Assembly: GCA_947631595.1 (NCBI GenBank)
Contig: CANRLZ010000012.1
Coordinates: forward strand, 1-36,498
DNA: 36,498 nucleotides
Direction: 5' to 3'
From: an uncultured Oscillospiraceae bacterium
GTDB lineage: Bacteria; Bacillota; Clostridia; Oscillospirales; Oscillospiraceae
Shown piece after piece: positions 20,813 to 29,299 of this stretch. Position 1 is the first letter of the stretch, and each line of letters starts with the position of its first letter. A program made the position numbers and the translations under genes. The notes beneath the pieces were generated by a model, which saw only the letters and a list, made by a program, of their open reading frames with translations, ran no database searches and was not told the DNA's origin.

Positions 20813-21697
20813 TCAGCCGGCGGTGACGCCGCCCTCGACGACCAGCGTGTCCTCGTAGTCCGCGCCGTAGGTGTCCAGCAGGGTGGCCTCATAGTCGGTG
20901 TGGAAGAAGTTCTCCGCGCCCAGGGCCATGATCTCGTCGTTGAGCCAGTTGAGCAGGGTGTCGTTGCCCTTGGTGACGGCGGGGGCGATGGTGTCCGCGC
21001 TGCCCAGGGAGGGGATGCCCACGGTGTAGCCGGGGTTCTCGATGGCGAAGGCGATGACCTCGGTGTTGTCGTTGGCCCAGGCCGCGCCGTTGCCGTTCTC
21101 CAGGGCGGTCTTGGCCTCGGCGTAGGCGTCGTACTTCTGGAGCTTGATCTCGGGGTTATTCTTCTCCAGGTAGGTCTCCGCGGTGGTGCCGGAGATGACG
21201 ATGACCTCATCGTCCGCGCCCAGCTCGTCCAGGCTGGTGATGACCCTCTCGTCCGGGGAGACAACGCCCAGGGCCACGTTCATGTAGGGCAGGGCGAAGT
21301 CCACCTCCTGCGCCCGCTCCTCGGTGACGGTGAAGTTGGCCAGGATGATGTCCACCTTGCCGGTCTGGAGGTACTCGATGCGGTTGGCGGCCTCGGTGGA
21401 GACGTAGTTGACCTCCACGCCCAGATCCTCGCCGATGCGCTGGGCAAAGTAGACGTCATAGCCCTGGTAGTCGCCGTTTTCGTCCACATAGCCGAAGGGA
21501 CTCTTGTCGGAGAAGACGCCGATGTTGACGGTGCCGCTGGCCTTGATCTCGTCCAGGGTGCGGAACCCGGCGGCGTCGGAACCGGCGTCCCCGGCGGGGG
21601 CGGCGCCGCTGTCACCCTTGCCGCAGGCGGCCAGGGCGAAGGTGAGAGCCAGGGCCAGGGCGACGGCGGTAATGCGCTTCCAAGTGGAGAATTTCAT
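20813..21697 (-). CDS. CjaA-like solute-binding lipoprotein, probably for cysteine
   Basis: The 294-aa extracellular receptor of the importer. A lipoprotein signal ends L-A-A-C with Cys25 as lipid site. The mature protein is a type II periplasmic-binding fold: L-D-E-I-K-A-S-G-T-V-N-I-G-V-F, P-F-G-Y-V-D-E-N-G, Q-G-Y-D-V, then A-A-N-R-I-E-Y-L-Q-T-G-K-V-D-I-I-L-A-N-F-T, R-A-Q-E-V-D-F, D-T-I-A-P-A-V-T-K-G and F-F-H-T-D-Y-E. These blocks, and the ending V-V-E-G-G, match my memory of Campylobacter CjaA, whose ligand is cysteine, better than arginine or glutamine receptors. The upstream leader with Cys codons supports the same ligand. Its ATG follows AGAAAGGA at a rather long 11 bases. Confidence 0.85.
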   Translation of the reverse strand: MKFSTWKRITAVALALALTFALAACGKGDSGAAPAGDAGSDAAGFRTLDEIKASGTVNIGVFSDKSPFGYVDENGDYQGYDVYFAQRIGEDLGVEVNYVSTEAANRIEYLQTGKVDIILANFTVTEERAQEVDFALPYMNVALGVVSPDERVITSLDELGADDEVIVISGTTAETYLEKNNPEIKLQKYDAYAEAKTALENGNGAAWANDNTEVIAFAIENPGYTVGIPSLGSADTIAPAVTKGNDTLLNWLNDEIMALGAENFFHTDYEATLLDTYGADYEDTLVVEGGVTAG

Positions 21698-21756
21698 AGT
21701 CGATCCATTCCTTTCTGATGTCAGAATATCGGTCCTGATACACCGGGTCGAGGCGC

Positions 21757-21789
21757 AAAAAAACCGGGAGCTGTTTCAGTTCCCGGGCG
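21757..21789 (-). terminator. Intrinsic terminator in the transporter leader (attenuator)
   Basis: On the minus strand CCGGGAACTG (21786-21777) pairs with CAGCTCCCGG (21773-21764), one mismatch, followed by TTTTTTT. It lies between the leader ORF and the binding-protein gene, downstream of the promoter, so it must be overcome for the operon to be read. Its 5' arm CGCCCGGG (21789-21782) is exactly complementary to CCCGGGCG (21878-21871) inside the leader ORF, giving a possible antiterminator. Confidence 0.8.
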
Positions 21790-21819
21790 GATGGCGCTAC
21801 GACAGATGAGGAGGTTATG

Positions 21820-21933
21820 TCATAGTTTGGCGCGTTGGAGAGCGACCGAACGCGCCAGGCCATCAAAAGACGCCCGGGTGTGCAGCATCAGACAACAGCG
21901 ACAGGACTCCAGACCCTTGACGGCGATGGCCAT
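21820..21933 (-). CDS. Cys-rich leader peptide of the cysteine transporter operon
   Basis: A 37-codon ORF starting at ATG 21933, eight bases after AAAGGAG, in the 5' leader of the transporter operon. Residues 10-13 are Cys-Arg-Cys-Cys (codons TGT CGC TGT TGT, 21903-21892), preceded by L-E-S and followed by L-M-L-H-T-R. Three Cys codons in four, in a small protein, is far above chance. The segment CCCGGGCG begins 13 nt after the last Cys codon and can pair with the 5' arm of the downstream terminator; a second hairpin, TGGCGCG with CGCGCCA (21828-21857), lies in the ORF's end. The likely role is sensing of charged tRNA-Cys by ribosome stalling, as in trp or his leaders. The peptide itself probably has no other function. 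The family is not one I can name. Confidence 0.7.
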   Translation of the reverse strand: MAIAVKGLESCRCCLMLHTRASFDGLARSVALQRAKL

Positions 21934-21999
21934 GACGTTCGCTCCTTTCCTAATAGACTGTGCGGGCATTTTGCGGATGTGCCCGACCCGATGGTTGGC

Positions 22000-22028
22000 A
22001 TTATATACCCATCTACCCACCGTGTCAA
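22000..22028 (-). promoter_or_regulatory. Consensus vegetative promoter of the leader and cysteine transporter operon
   Basis: TTGACA (22028-22023), exactly 17 bases, then TATAAT (22005-22000) on the minus strand: a perfect match at both boxes. Transcription would start near 21993 and make a leader of about 295 nt. Its first part has the hairpin CGGGCA with TGCCCG (21985-21963). A promoter this strong suggests that control is exerted after initiation. Confidence 0.9.
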
Positions 22029-22059
22029 TAGGAAATTGAAAATTCTGTCCCATCGCCCT

Positions 22060-22428
22060 TCACGGGCCGTCCGGGTCGGAGAGAAAGAAGGTCAGGCTGT
22101 TGTCGTCCAGCCATTGGTCGGGGAGTTCCCCGGTGTTCTGCGCGCCCACCAGCCGCAGCTCCAGCAGCTCCCCCTTGCCGGAGAAGGTGGCGAAGCACTG
22201 CCAGCCGTTCTCGTCGCCCTGGAGGGCGTAGTCCTCCGGCCGGAGCAGGATGCGCTCCAGCGCGGCGGTCTTCGCCGTGCGCAGGTTGGCGGCCCGGACC
22301 GTCTCCCGCGCCCTTCCCAGCGCGGCGGAGAAGACCGGGACGGCGATCGCTGTCAGGATCGCCAGGATCGCCAGGACGAGCAGCAGTTCGGTGAGCGTGA
22401 AGCCCCGGCGGGTCTGGCGGAAGGTCAT
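22060..22428 (-). CDS. Type IV prepilin-like protein (pseudopilin)
   Basis: A 122-aa protein with a class III signal: R-Q-T-R-R-G followed by F-T-L-T-E-L-L-L-V-L-A-I-L-A-I-L. Prepilin peptidase would cut between Gly and Phe, with Glu at +5 as in all type IV pilins, and the long helix would remain as the N-terminal shaft. The C-terminal 75 residues form a small domain with W-Q-C-F-A-T-F-S and D-D-N-S-L-T-F-F-L. GGAGG lies eight bases before ATG 22428. It starts 63 nt after trpA on the same strand with no terminator between. No pilus assembly ATPase, platform protein or peptidase gene is in the window, so it is an orphan here. Confidence 0.85.
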   Translation of the reverse strand: MTFRQTRRGFTLTELLLVLAILAILTAIAVPVFSAALGRARETVRAANLRTAKTAALERILLRPEDYALQGDENGWQCFATFSGKGELLELRLVGAQNTGELPDQWLDDNSLTFFLSDPDGP

Positions 22429-22491
22429 CCTACCCACCTCCTTCCCCGTTCTATGCCGCCGGGGGGAGGAAGGTGAGAGGGGGCGGGCGGG

Positions 22492-23268
22492 TCAGCCCCG
22501 CAGGGCCTCCGTCATGGACTTGGCGTAGGCGCCCACGTGTTCCGGGGCGTCTTTGCCGTACTGGGCCAGGAGCTTGACGATGGCGGAGCCGACGATGGCG
22601 CCGTCGGAGAGGTAGGCCATGCGCCTGGCCTGTTCCGGGGTGGAGATGCCGAAGCCCACGGCGCAGGGGATGGCCGGGTTAGCCTCCTTCACCAGGCGCA
22701 CCATAGCGCCCACGTCGGTGGTGATCTCGGACCGCACCCCGGTGACGCCCAGGGAGGACACGCAGTACACAAACCCCTCGGCGGCCTTGGCGATGCGGGC
22801 GATGCGCCCCTCCGAGGTGGGGGCGATGAGGGAGATCAGATCCAGGCCGTACTTCCGGCAGGCGGGGGCGAACTCCTCCTTCTCCTCAAAGGGCACATCC
22901 GGGAGGATCAGCCCGTCCATGCCTACCTGGGCGGCTTTGGAGAGGAACTTGTCTATGCCGTAGGAGAATACCACGTTGGCGTAGGTCATGAACACCATGG
23001 GCACGGTGACGTCCCGGCGCAGCTCCCGCACCAGGTCAAAAATTTTATCGGTGGTGACCCCGCCGGTGAGGGCGCGGAGGTTTGCCCCCTGGATCACCGG
23101 CCCCTCGGCGGTGGGGTCGGAGAAGGGGATGCCCAGTTCGATGAGGCTGGCCCCTGCATCCGCGCAGGCGCGGACGCAGGCGGCGGTGGTGGCCAGGTCG
23201 GGGTCGCCGCAGGTGAGGAAGGGGATGAAGGCCTTGCCGTGGGCGAAGGCTTGGGCGATGTTACTCAT
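22492..23268 (-). CDS. trpA: Tryptophan synthase alpha chain
   Basis: Cleaves indole-3-glycerol phosphate to indole and glyceraldehyde 3-phosphate; indole passes to TrpB. The 258-aa TIM barrel shows [11 protein letters not shown], the catalytic Glu44 in [11 protein letters not shown] with Asp51, [17 protein letters not shown], and the phosphate loops [12 protein letters not shown] and G-F-G-I-S-T. The loop after the second acid reads D-P-T-A-E-G-P where D-P-L-A-D-G-P is usual. It overlaps the end of trpB by eight bases (ATGAGTAA). GGGGAGGA precedes the start. Confidence 0.96.
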   Translation of the reverse strand: MSNIAQAFAHGKAFIPFLTCGDPDLATTAACVRACADAGASLIELGIPFSDPTAEGPVIQGANLRALTGGVTTDKIFDLVRELRRDVTVPMVFMTYANVVFSYGIDKFLSKAAQVGMDGLILPDVPFEEKEEFAPACRKYGLDLISLIAPTSEGRIARIAKAAEGFVYCVSSLGVTGVRSEITTDVGAMVRLVKEANPAIPCAVGFGISTPEQARRMAYLSDGAIVGSAIVKLLAQYGKDAPEHVGAYAKSMTEALRG

Positions 23269-24445
23269 GGAGATCCTCCCCTCTGTACCGGGCGATGGCG
23301 GCGCAGTCCTTGTCGCCCCGGCCGGAGATGGTGATGACGACGATCTGATCGCGGCCCATGGTGGGCGCCAGCTTCCGGGCGTAGGCCACGGCATGGGCGG
23401 ACTCCACGGCGGGGATGATCCCCTCCGTCCGGGCGAGGTATTCAAAGGCGTCCACCGCCTCGTCGTCGGTGACGGGGACGTACTCCGCCCGGCCGGTGTC
23501 GTGGAGCCAGGCGTGTTCCGGGCCAATGCCGGGGTAGTCCAGACCGGCGGAGATGGAGTAGACCGGGGCGATCTGGCCGTACTCGTCCTGGCAGAAGTAG
23601 CTCTTCATGCCGTGGAAGATGCCCAGCCGCCCGGTGGCGATGGTGGCGGCGGTCTCAAAGGTGTCCACCCCCCGTCCGGCGGCCTCGCAGCCGATGAGGC
23701 GCACGGAGGCGTCGGGGATGAAGTGGTAGAAGCTGCCGATGGCGTTGGAGCCGCCGCCCACGCAGGCGATCACCGCGTCGGGCAGCCGCCCCTCCTTCTC
23801 CTGGAGCTGGCTCTTGATCTCCCGGGAGATCACCGCCTGGAAGTCCCGGACGATGGTGGGGAAGGGGTGGGGACCCATCACCGAACCCAGGCAGTAGTGG
23901 GTGTCGTCGATGCGGGAGGTCCACTCCCGCATGGCCTCGGAGACCGCGTCCTTCAGTGTGGCGGTGCCGGTGGTGACGGGCACCACCTCCGCCCCCAGCA
24001 GGCGCATGCGGTAGACGTTCAGGGCCTGCCGCCGGGTGTCCTCCTCCCCCATGAACACCACGCACTCCATCCCCATGAGGGCGGCGGCGGTGGCGGTGGC
24101 GACGCCGTGCTGCCCCGCGCCGGTCTCGGCGATGAGGCGGGTCTTGCCCATCTTCTTGGCCAGCAGCGCCTGGCCCAGGACGTTGTTGATCTTGTGGGCG
24201 CCGGTGTGGTTCAGATCCTCCCGCTTGAGGTAGATCTTCGCGCCGCCCAGGTCACGGGTCATCTTCTCGGCGAAGTAGAGCCGGGAGGGCCGTCCGGCGT
24301 ACTCGTTGAAGAGGTAGCTCAGCTCCCGGACAAACTCCGGGTCGTCCTTGAACTTCCGGTAGGCGGCGTCCAGCTCCAAAACCGCGTTCATCAGCGTCTC
24401 GGGGATGTACTGCCCGCCGTGGATGCCAAAGCGTCCGTTGGACAC
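23261..24445 (-). CDS. trpB: Tryptophan synthase beta chain
   Basis: PLP enzyme that joins indole and serine to make tryptophan, forming an alpha2-beta2 complex with TrpA. The 394-aa protein is full length. The PLP lysine is K85 in [15 protein letters not shown] (110-115) and G-G-G-S-N-A-I-G (about 228-235) bind the carboxylate and the PLP phosphate, and S-A-H-A is present late. The start is GTG at 24445, with AAAGGAG nine bases upstream inside the end of trpF. It belongs to the TrpB1 group that pairs with TrpA. Confidence 0.97.
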   Translation of the reverse strand: MSNGRFGIHGGQYIPETLMNAVLELDAAYRKFKDDPEFVRELSYLFNEYAGRPSRLYFAEKMTRDLGGAKIYLKREDLNHTGAHKINNVLGQALLAKKMGKTRLIAETGAGQHGVATATAAALMGMECVVFMGEEDTRRQALNVYRMRLLGAEVVPVTTGTATLKDAVSEAMREWTSRIDDTHYCLGSVMGPHPFPTIVRDFQAVISREIKSQLQEKEGRLPDAVIACVGGGSNAIGSFYHFIPDASVRLIGCEAAGRGVDTFETAATIATGRLGIFHGMKSYFCQDEYGQIAPVYSISAGLDYPGIGPEHAWLHDTGRAEYVPVTDDEAVDAFEYLARTEGIIPAVESAHAVAYARKLAPTMGRDQIVVITISGRGDKDCAAIARYRGEDLHE

Positions 24446-24451
24446 GAGGGG

Positions 24452-25060
24452 TCACTCCTTTCGCGCGGCGTCCACCGCCGCCTGTATCTTGTCTCTGTCC
24501 TTGATCCGATCCGTCTCCACCCCGCTGGAGATGTCCAGCCCGTAGGGGTGGAGCGCCCGGATGGCCGCCGGGATGTTCTCCGGCGTCAGCCCGCCGGCCA
24601 GCAGGAAGGGCCGCCGGACGCCGCCGACCAGCGACCAGTCAAAGGCCGCCCCGGTGCCGTAGCCGTTGTCCAGGAGGACGAGGTCGGCGCTGGAGGCGTT
24701 GGCCGCCTCCAGATCGCCGGCGCCCCGCACCCGGAACGCCTTCCAGACCTGGCGCCCGCCTCCCGCCAGGGAGCGGAGCCGGGCGATGTAGTCCTCGCTC
24801 TCGTGGCCGTGGAGCTGGGCCACCGAGATGACGCCCTCCCGCAAGAGCGCCGCCACCGTCTCCACCGGGCTGTCCACGAACACCCCCACCGGCGTCACCG
24901 CGGGGGAGAGTCCCGCGCGCAGGACTCGAACCCGATCCGGGGTGAGGCTGCGGTGGCTCTTTGGAAAGTTGATGATAAAGCCGCACCAGTCCGGCTTTGA
25001 CTGGTTTACATAACTGATATCCTCCGGGCGGTACAGGCCGCAGATTTTGATCCTGGTCAT
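24452..25060 (-). CDS. trpF: Phosphoribosylanthranilate isomerase
   Basis: Amadori rearrangement of phosphoribosylanthranilate to CdRP, the third step after anthranilate. The 202-aa barrel begins T-R-I-K-I-C-G-L-Y with catalytic Cys7; the general acid Asp is in L-V-L-L-D-N-G-Y-G-T-G-A. V-G-V-F-V-D, V-A-Q-L-H-G-H-E and L-A-G-G-L-T-P-E-N-I are further family blocks, and L-D-I-S-S-G-V-E ends the phosphate site. The start overlaps the trpC stop as ATGA. It is a separate gene here, not fused to trpC as in enteric bacteria. Confidence 0.96.
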   Translation of the reverse strand: MTRIKICGLYRPEDISYVNQSKPDWCGFIINFPKSHRSLTPDRVRVLRAGLSPAVTPVGVFVDSPVETVAALLREGVISVAQLHGHESEDYIARLRSLAGGGRQVWKAFRVRGAGDLEAANASSADLVLLDNGYGTGAAFDWSLVGGVRRPFLLAGGLTPENIPAAIRALHPYGLDISSGVETDRIKDRDKIQAAVDAARKE

Positions 25061-25845
25061 CGTGCCGCCTCCCGCATTTGGCGGAGCAGGGCGGCCTTGT
25101 CCGCCGCGCGCATGAGCGCTTCCCCCACCAACGCCGCGTCCGCGCCGATACGCCGCAGGGCGGCGGCGTCCGCCGGGCCGGTGACCCCGCTCTCCGCCAC
25201 GTAGACCCGGTCGGGGGGGATGTGTTCCCGCAGTCGGGCGGCGTTGGAGAAGTCCACGGAGAAGTCCTTCAGGTTGCGGTTGTTCACCCCGATGAACTCC
25301 GCCCCGGCGTCCACGGCGGAGCGAATTTCCCGCGCGTCGTGGGCCTCCACCAGGGCGGCCAGACCCAGGTCTTGGCACAGGGCCAGGTATCGGGCCACGG
25401 CGGCGGTGTCCAGCAGGGCGCAGATGAGCAGCACCGCGTTCGCCCCCATCACCCTGGCCTGGTAGAGCTGGTACTCGTCCACCGTGAAGTCCTTACGGAG
25501 CATGGGGGTGGAGACGGCCTGCCGGATATCGGTGAAAATTTCATCGGAACCCAGAAACCACTTGGGTTCCGTGAGGCAGGAGATGGCGTCCGCCCCGGCG
25601 GCCTGGTAGTCCCGGGCGATGTCCACGTAGGGGAAGTCCGGGGCGATAAGGCCCTTGGAGGGGGAGGCCCGTTTCACCTCGCAGAGGAAGGAGAGGCCGG
25701 GGCGGCGCAGGGCGGCGGCAAAGGCGGCGCCGCCGCCCGGCGGGCTTGCCTGGGCCTGTTCCCGCAGGGCCTCCAGGGGGAGGTGCGCCCGATCCGCCGC
25801 CACCCGCGCCCGGGCGTGGTCGGCCAGCTGGTCCAGGATGGTCAT
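25057..25845 (-). CDS. trpC: Indole-3-glycerol phosphate synthase
   Basis: Closes the indole ring from CdRP. The 262-aa protein carries C-E-V-K-R-A-S-P-S-K-G (55-65) with the catalytic lysine, S-C-L-T-E-P-K-W-F-L-G-S, M-L-R-K-D-F-T-V-D-E-Y-Q, A-L-V-E-A-H-D, I-G-V-N-N-R-N-L-K, A-E-S-G-V and A-L-V-G-E-A-L-M at the barrel ends. ATG 25845 follows the trpD stop by one base, so translation is coupled. A full Trp-type IGPS of normal length. Confidence 0.96.
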   Translation of the reverse strand: MTILDQLADHARARVAADRAHLPLEALREQAQASPPGGGAAFAAALRRPGLSFLCEVKRASPSKGLIAPDFPYVDIARDYQAAGADAISCLTEPKWFLGSDEIFTDIRQAVSTPMLRKDFTVDEYQLYQARVMGANAVLLICALLDTAAVARYLALCQDLGLAALVEAHDAREIRSAVDAGAEFIGVNNRNLKDFSVDFSNAARLREHIPPDRVYVAESGVTGPADAAALRRIGADAALVGEALMRAADKAALLRQMREAAR

Positions 25846-25846
25846 C

Positions 25847-26872
25847 TCACGCCTCCGGGCGGTTGGATACGGCGATGACCTTCTCCAAGGTCTGGGCGGC
25901 CGCGCCGCTGTCGATGAGTTGGACGGCCAGGGCGATCCCGGCCTTCCAGCTCTCCGCCTTGCCCCCCAGGTAGAGGGCGGCCCCGGCGTTGAGCAGCACC
26001 GCGTCCCGCTTGGGGCCTTTGGCGCCGGCCAGAATGTCCCGGGCGATCCGGGCGTTCTCCTCCGGCGCGCCGCCCACCAGGTCGGACTTCTGACAGCGGG
26101 TGAGGCCGAAGTCCTCCGGGGCGACGGTGTAGGACTTGAACCAGCCGTCCTTGAACTCGCACACGCGGGTGGGGGCGGACAGGGAGATCTCGTCCAGCTT
26201 GTCCTGGCCGTAGACCACCATCCCCCGCTCCACGCCCAGGCTGATGAGCACCTGGGCCAGCGGATCCACCAGATACTCGTCGTACACCCCCAAAAGCTGC
26301 ACCTTGGGGCCGCCGGGGTTGGTGAGGGGGCCAAGGATGTTGAACACCGTGCGGAAGCCCAGCTCCTTGCGGATGGCGCCCACGTACTTCATGGAGGTGT
26401 GGTACTTCTGGGCGAAGAAGAAGCACATCCCCGCCTCGTTGAGCAGTTCCACGCACCGCGCCGGACTCTGCTGGATGTTCACCCCCAGGGCCTCCAGGCA
26501 GTCGGCGGTGCCGCACTGGGAGGAGGCCGCCCGGTTGCCGTGCTTGGCCACCTTCATCCCCCCCGCGGCGGCCACCAGGGCGGAGACGGTGGAGATGTTG
26601 AAGCTGTGGGCGCCGTCGCCGCCGGTGCCCACGATCTCAAAGACGGGGAAGGGGATATCCACCTTCAGGGCGTGCTCCCGCATGGCGGCGGCGCAGCCGG
26701 CGATCTCGTCGCTGGTCTCCGCCCGGGTGCTCTTGGTGGACAGCGCCGCCAAAAACGCGGCGTTCTGGGTCTGGGAGGTCTCGCCGGACATGATCTCGTT
26801 CATCACCGTGTAGGCCTCCTGGTAGGTCAGGTCCTCCTTGTTGGCGATCTTCTCAATGGCTTCCTTGATCAT
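25847..26872 (-). CDS. trpD: Anthranilate phosphoribosyltransferase
   Basis: Joins anthranilate to PRPP. The 341-aa protein shows the PRPP-binding G-T-G-G-D-G (82-87), [14 protein letters not shown] (about 108-116), [10 protein letters not shown] and N-I-L-G-P-L-T-N-P. It is a single-domain TrpD without a fused glutamine amidotransferase. AAAGGAG precedes the ATG. It lies 16 nt after trpG. Confidence 0.97.
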   Translation of the reverse strand: MIKEAIEKIANKEDLTYQEAYTVMNEIMSGETSQTQNAAFLAALSTKSTRAETSDEIAGCAAAMREHALKVDIPFPVFEIVGTGGDGAHSFNISTVSALVAAAGGMKVAKHGNRAASSQCGTADCLEALGVNIQQSPARCVELLNEAGMCFFFAQKYHTSMKYVGAIRKELGFRTVFNILGPLTNPGGPKVQLLGVYDEYLVDPLAQVLISLGVERGMVVYGQDKLDEISLSAPTRVCEFKDGWFKSYTVAPEDFGLTRCQKSDLVGGAPEENARIARDILAGAKGPKRDAVLLNAGAALYLGGKAESWKAGIALAVQLIDSGAAAQTLEKVIAVSNRPEA

Positions 26873-26888
26873 GGTAACTGCTCCTTTC

Positions 26889-27455
26889 TCAGAGGGAAAT
26901 AAAGTTTTTCAGCATGGTCTTGCCGTCTGGGGTGAGGATGGACTCGGGGTGGAACTGCACGCCGTAGATGGGGTAGTCCCGGTGCCGAACGCCCATCACC
27001 TCTCCGTCCTCGGTGCGGGCGGTGACCTCCAGGCACTCCGGCAGCGTGTCCGGGTCCACCGCCAGAGAGTGGTATCGGGCCACCGGGGCGACCTCCGGGC
27101 AGCCCCGGAAGAGGGGACAGCCGGCGTCCAGTCTGGCCAGGGACTGCTTGCCGTGCATGAGCCGCTTGGCGTAGGTGACGGTGGCGCCGAAGGCGGCGCA
27201 GATGGCCTGGTGGCCCAGGCAGACGCCCAGGGTGGGGATGTCCCGGCCCAGCTCCCTTGCCGCCGCCAGGGTGACCCCGGCGTCCTCCGGCCGGCCCGGG
27301 CCGGGGGAGAGGATGACGCGCTCCGGGGCCAAGGCCCGGATTTCCTCCACCGTCATAGCGTCGTTGCGGATGACCCGGATGTCCGGCTCCAGCTCTCCCA
27401 CCAGCTGGTAGAGGTTGTAGGAGAAGCTGTCGTAGTTGTCGATGAGTAAGATCAT
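26889..27455 (-). CDS. trpG: Anthranilate synthase component II (glutamine amidotransferase)
   Basis: Supplies ammonia from glutamine to TrpE. The 188-aa class I amidotransferase has Cys79 in G-V-C-L-G-H-Q, and His169 and Glu171 in F-H-P-E-S. The start [10 protein letters not shown] and the oxyanion block S-P-G-P-G-R-P-E-D are typical. In many Firmicutes this subunit also serves para-aminobenzoate synthesis as PabA; no pab genes are seen here. Its ATG overlaps the trpE stop (ATGA), and AGGAGG is inside trpE. Confidence 0.96.
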   Translation of the reverse strand: MILLIDNYDSFSYNLYQLVGELEPDIRVIRNDAMTVEEIRALAPERVILSPGPGRPEDAGVTLAAARELGRDIPTLGVCLGHQAICAAFGATVTYAKRLMHGKQSLARLDAGCPLFRGCPEVAPVARYHSLAVDPDTLPECLEVTARTEDGEVMGVRHRDYPIYGVQFHPESILTPDGKTMLKNFISL

Positions 27456-28918
27456 AAATCCGCCTCCTGGGCCAGGCGCAGGGCGTTCACCACCGCCTGG
27501 GCCTTGTTCACGCACTCCTGGAACTCCTTGTCCGGGTCGGAGTCGGCCACGATGCCCGCCCCGGAGCGGACGAAGACCCGCCCGTTTTTCCGGTAGGCGA
27601 TGCGGATGGCGATGCAGGTGTCCATGTTGCCGGTGAAGTCGATGTAGCCGATGGCGCCGCCGTAGATGCCCCGCTTGTTGTTCTCCAGCTCGCCGATGAG
27701 CTGGCAGGCGCGTATCTTGGGCGCGCCGGAGAGGGTGCCCGCCGGGAGGACGGCGGCGATGGCGTCCAGGGCGTCCAACTCCGGGCGAATTTCCCCCCGG
27801 ACGGTGGAGCCGATGTGCATCACGTGGGAGTAGCGCTCGATGGAGTGGAGCTGTTCCACCTGCACCGAGCCAAAGCGGCTGATCTTCCCCAGGTCGTTGC
27901 GCCCCAGGTCCACCAGCATATTGTGCTCGGCCAGCTCCTTCTCGTCGGAGAGCAATTCCGCCTCCAGGGCGGCGTCCTCCGCCTCCGTTTTGCCCCGGGG
28001 GCGGGTGCCGGCCAGGGGGAAGGTGTGGAGAACGCCGTCCTCCAGCTTCACCAGCGTCTCCGGGGACGCCCCGGCCACCTCCACGTCGGTGCCGGAGAAG
28101 TAGAACATATAGGGGGAGGGGTTCACCGTGCGCAGCACCCGGTAGGTGTTGAGCAGGCTCCCCTCGAAGGGGGCGGAGAGGCGGTTGGAGAGGACGATCT
28201 GGAAGATATCCCCCTCCCGGATGTGCCCCTTTGCCCGCTCCACCATGGCCTTATAGGTCTCCCGGTCGAAGAGGGGGGTCACCTCCCCGGTGAGGCGGCC
28301 GCCCGGCTCGTGCTTGGGTTCCCCCCGGCGCAGGAGGTCGCGGAGTTGACCCAGCTCCAGGATGGCCCGGTTGTAGCCCGTCTCCGGGTCGTCCAGGGAG
28401 ATGTTCACCATGAGGACGATCTTCTGGCGGAAGTTGTCAAAGGCGATGACCTTGTCAAAGAGCATCAGGTCCACGTCCTTGAACGCCTCGGTGTCCTCCG
28501 CCCGGCCCCGGACACTGGGTTCGCTGTAACCTAAGTAGTCGTAGGAGAAATACCCCACCAGCCCGCCGGTGAAGGGGGGGAGGTAGTCCAGGCGGGGGCT
28601 TTTGTAGTCGGCCAAGATCTTCCGCAGCTCCCCGCCGGGGTCGTCGGTGGGGAAGGTGACGCCGCCGACGCGCATCTCCCCGTCGGTGCAGGTGATCTCC
28701 ATCTTGGGGTCGAAGCCCAAGAAGGTGTAGCGCCCCCACTTCTCCCGCTCCGCCACCGACTCCAGCAGGTAGCAGTGGGTGGAGACGTTTTTCAGAATAC
28801 GCAGCGCCTGGATGGGGGTGCACAGGTCGGAGAGCATCTCGCAGCTCACCGGCAGCACCTTGTACGCCCCCTGGGCGGCGATGGCCTTGACCTCCTCCAG
28901 ACTGGGCCGCACTTCCAT
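27452..28918 (-). CDS. trpE: Anthranilate synthase component I
   Basis: Makes anthranilate from chorismate and ammonia, the committed step to tryptophan. The 488-aa protein has the N-terminal regulatory domain with L-L-E-S (51-54), the site where tryptophan binds for feedback inhibition, so the enzyme is probably sensitive. The chorismate-binding domain carries G-D-I-F-Q-I-V-L-S, G-T-R-P-R-G, D-L-G-R-N-D-L-G, the H-I-G-S-T-V region and G-A-P-K-I-R-A, then G-A-I-G-Y. GGAGG lies about eight bases before the ATG. First gene of the seven-gene trp operon, behind a T-box leader. Confidence 0.97.
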   Translation of the reverse strand: MEVRPSLEEVKAIAAQGAYKVLPVSCEMLSDLCTPIQALRILKNVSTHCYLLESVAEREKWGRYTFLGFDPKMEITCTDGEMRVGGVTFPTDDPGGELRKILADYKSPRLDYLPPFTGGLVGYFSYDYLGYSEPSVRGRAEDTEAFKDVDLMLFDKVIAFDNFRQKIVLMVNISLDDPETGYNRAILELGQLRDLLRRGEPKHEPGGRLTGEVTPLFDRETYKAMVERAKGHIREGDIFQIVLSNRLSAPFEGSLLNTYRVLRTVNPSPYMFYFSGTDVEVAGASPETLVKLEDGVLHTFPLAGTRPRGKTEAEDAALEAELLSDEKELAEHNMLVDLGRNDLGKISRFGSVQVEQLHSIERYSHVMHIGSTVRGEIRPELDALDAIAAVLPAGTLSGAPKIRACQLIGELENNKRGIYGGAIGYIDFTGNMDTCIAIRIAYRKNGRVFVRSGAGIVADSDPDKEFQECVNKAQAVVNALRLAQEADL

Positions 28919-28951
28919 GGGTAAGACCTCCTCCCGGAAATTGGCAGGAGC

Positions 28952-28989
28952 AAAAAGCCCCTGACAGAAGAATAGCTTCTGTCAGGGGC
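28952..28989 (-). terminator. T-box regulated terminator before trpE
   Basis: GCCCCTGACAGAAG (28989-28976), loop CTATT, then CTTCTGTCAGGGGC (28970-28957) and TTTTTG on the minus strand. A perfect 14-bp stem; it ends 34 nt before the trpE start. Confidence 0.92.
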
Positions 28990-29240
28990 GAATAGACGAG
29001 CGATCCGCGGTGCCACCCTGCTTCGCGGCCCATGGCCGCGCACTTTGCGGGATACCAACATATCCCCGGCAACTGACGTATGCCCACACGTCGCGAATTA
29101 CTCGGCGGGGGTGACCCCCGATCCTTTGACCCGCGCCCTCAGCGGTCCATTTGACGGCCTGTTTCTGATCCGGCTTCCAGCGCCCCGGACTCTCTGGGCA
29201 GGCATTGCCGCCGTTATCTCCGCGTCAACGGTTTAGCGTG
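28952..29240 (-). promoter_or_regulatory. T-box riboswitch, tryptophan-specific
   Basis: The leader of the trp operon binds uncharged tRNA-Trp and then prevents termination. On the minus strand AGGGTGGCACCGCGG (29019-29005) is the conserved T-box sequence. Upstream, the Stem I parts AGAGAGTCCGGGG and CTGGAAGCCGG are seen, and the specifier loop reads C-A-A-A-TGG-A-C-C-G-C with TGG (29149-29147), the Trp codon. The terminator follows at 28952-28989. The 5' limit is approximate. This replaces the TRAP or leader-peptide control used in other lineages. Confidence 0.92.
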
Positions 29241-29261
29241 CGAAAGAATTTAACTGTGGCT

Positions 29262-29290
29262 ATTCTAGCACGACCGCTCCCGTTTGTCAA
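29262..29290 (-). promoter_or_regulatory. Promoter of the trp operon
   Basis: TTGACA (29290-29285), 17 bases ending TGC, then TAGAAT (29267-29262) on the minus strand. Transcription would start near 29255, just ahead of Stem I of the T-box. Confidence 0.88.
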
Positions 29291-29299
29291 GCGGATGGA

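Noticed and set aside
22988-25000. Long plus-strand open frame opposite trpA, trpB and trpF
   Set aside because: It spans several clear trp genes on the other strand and has no recognisable family.
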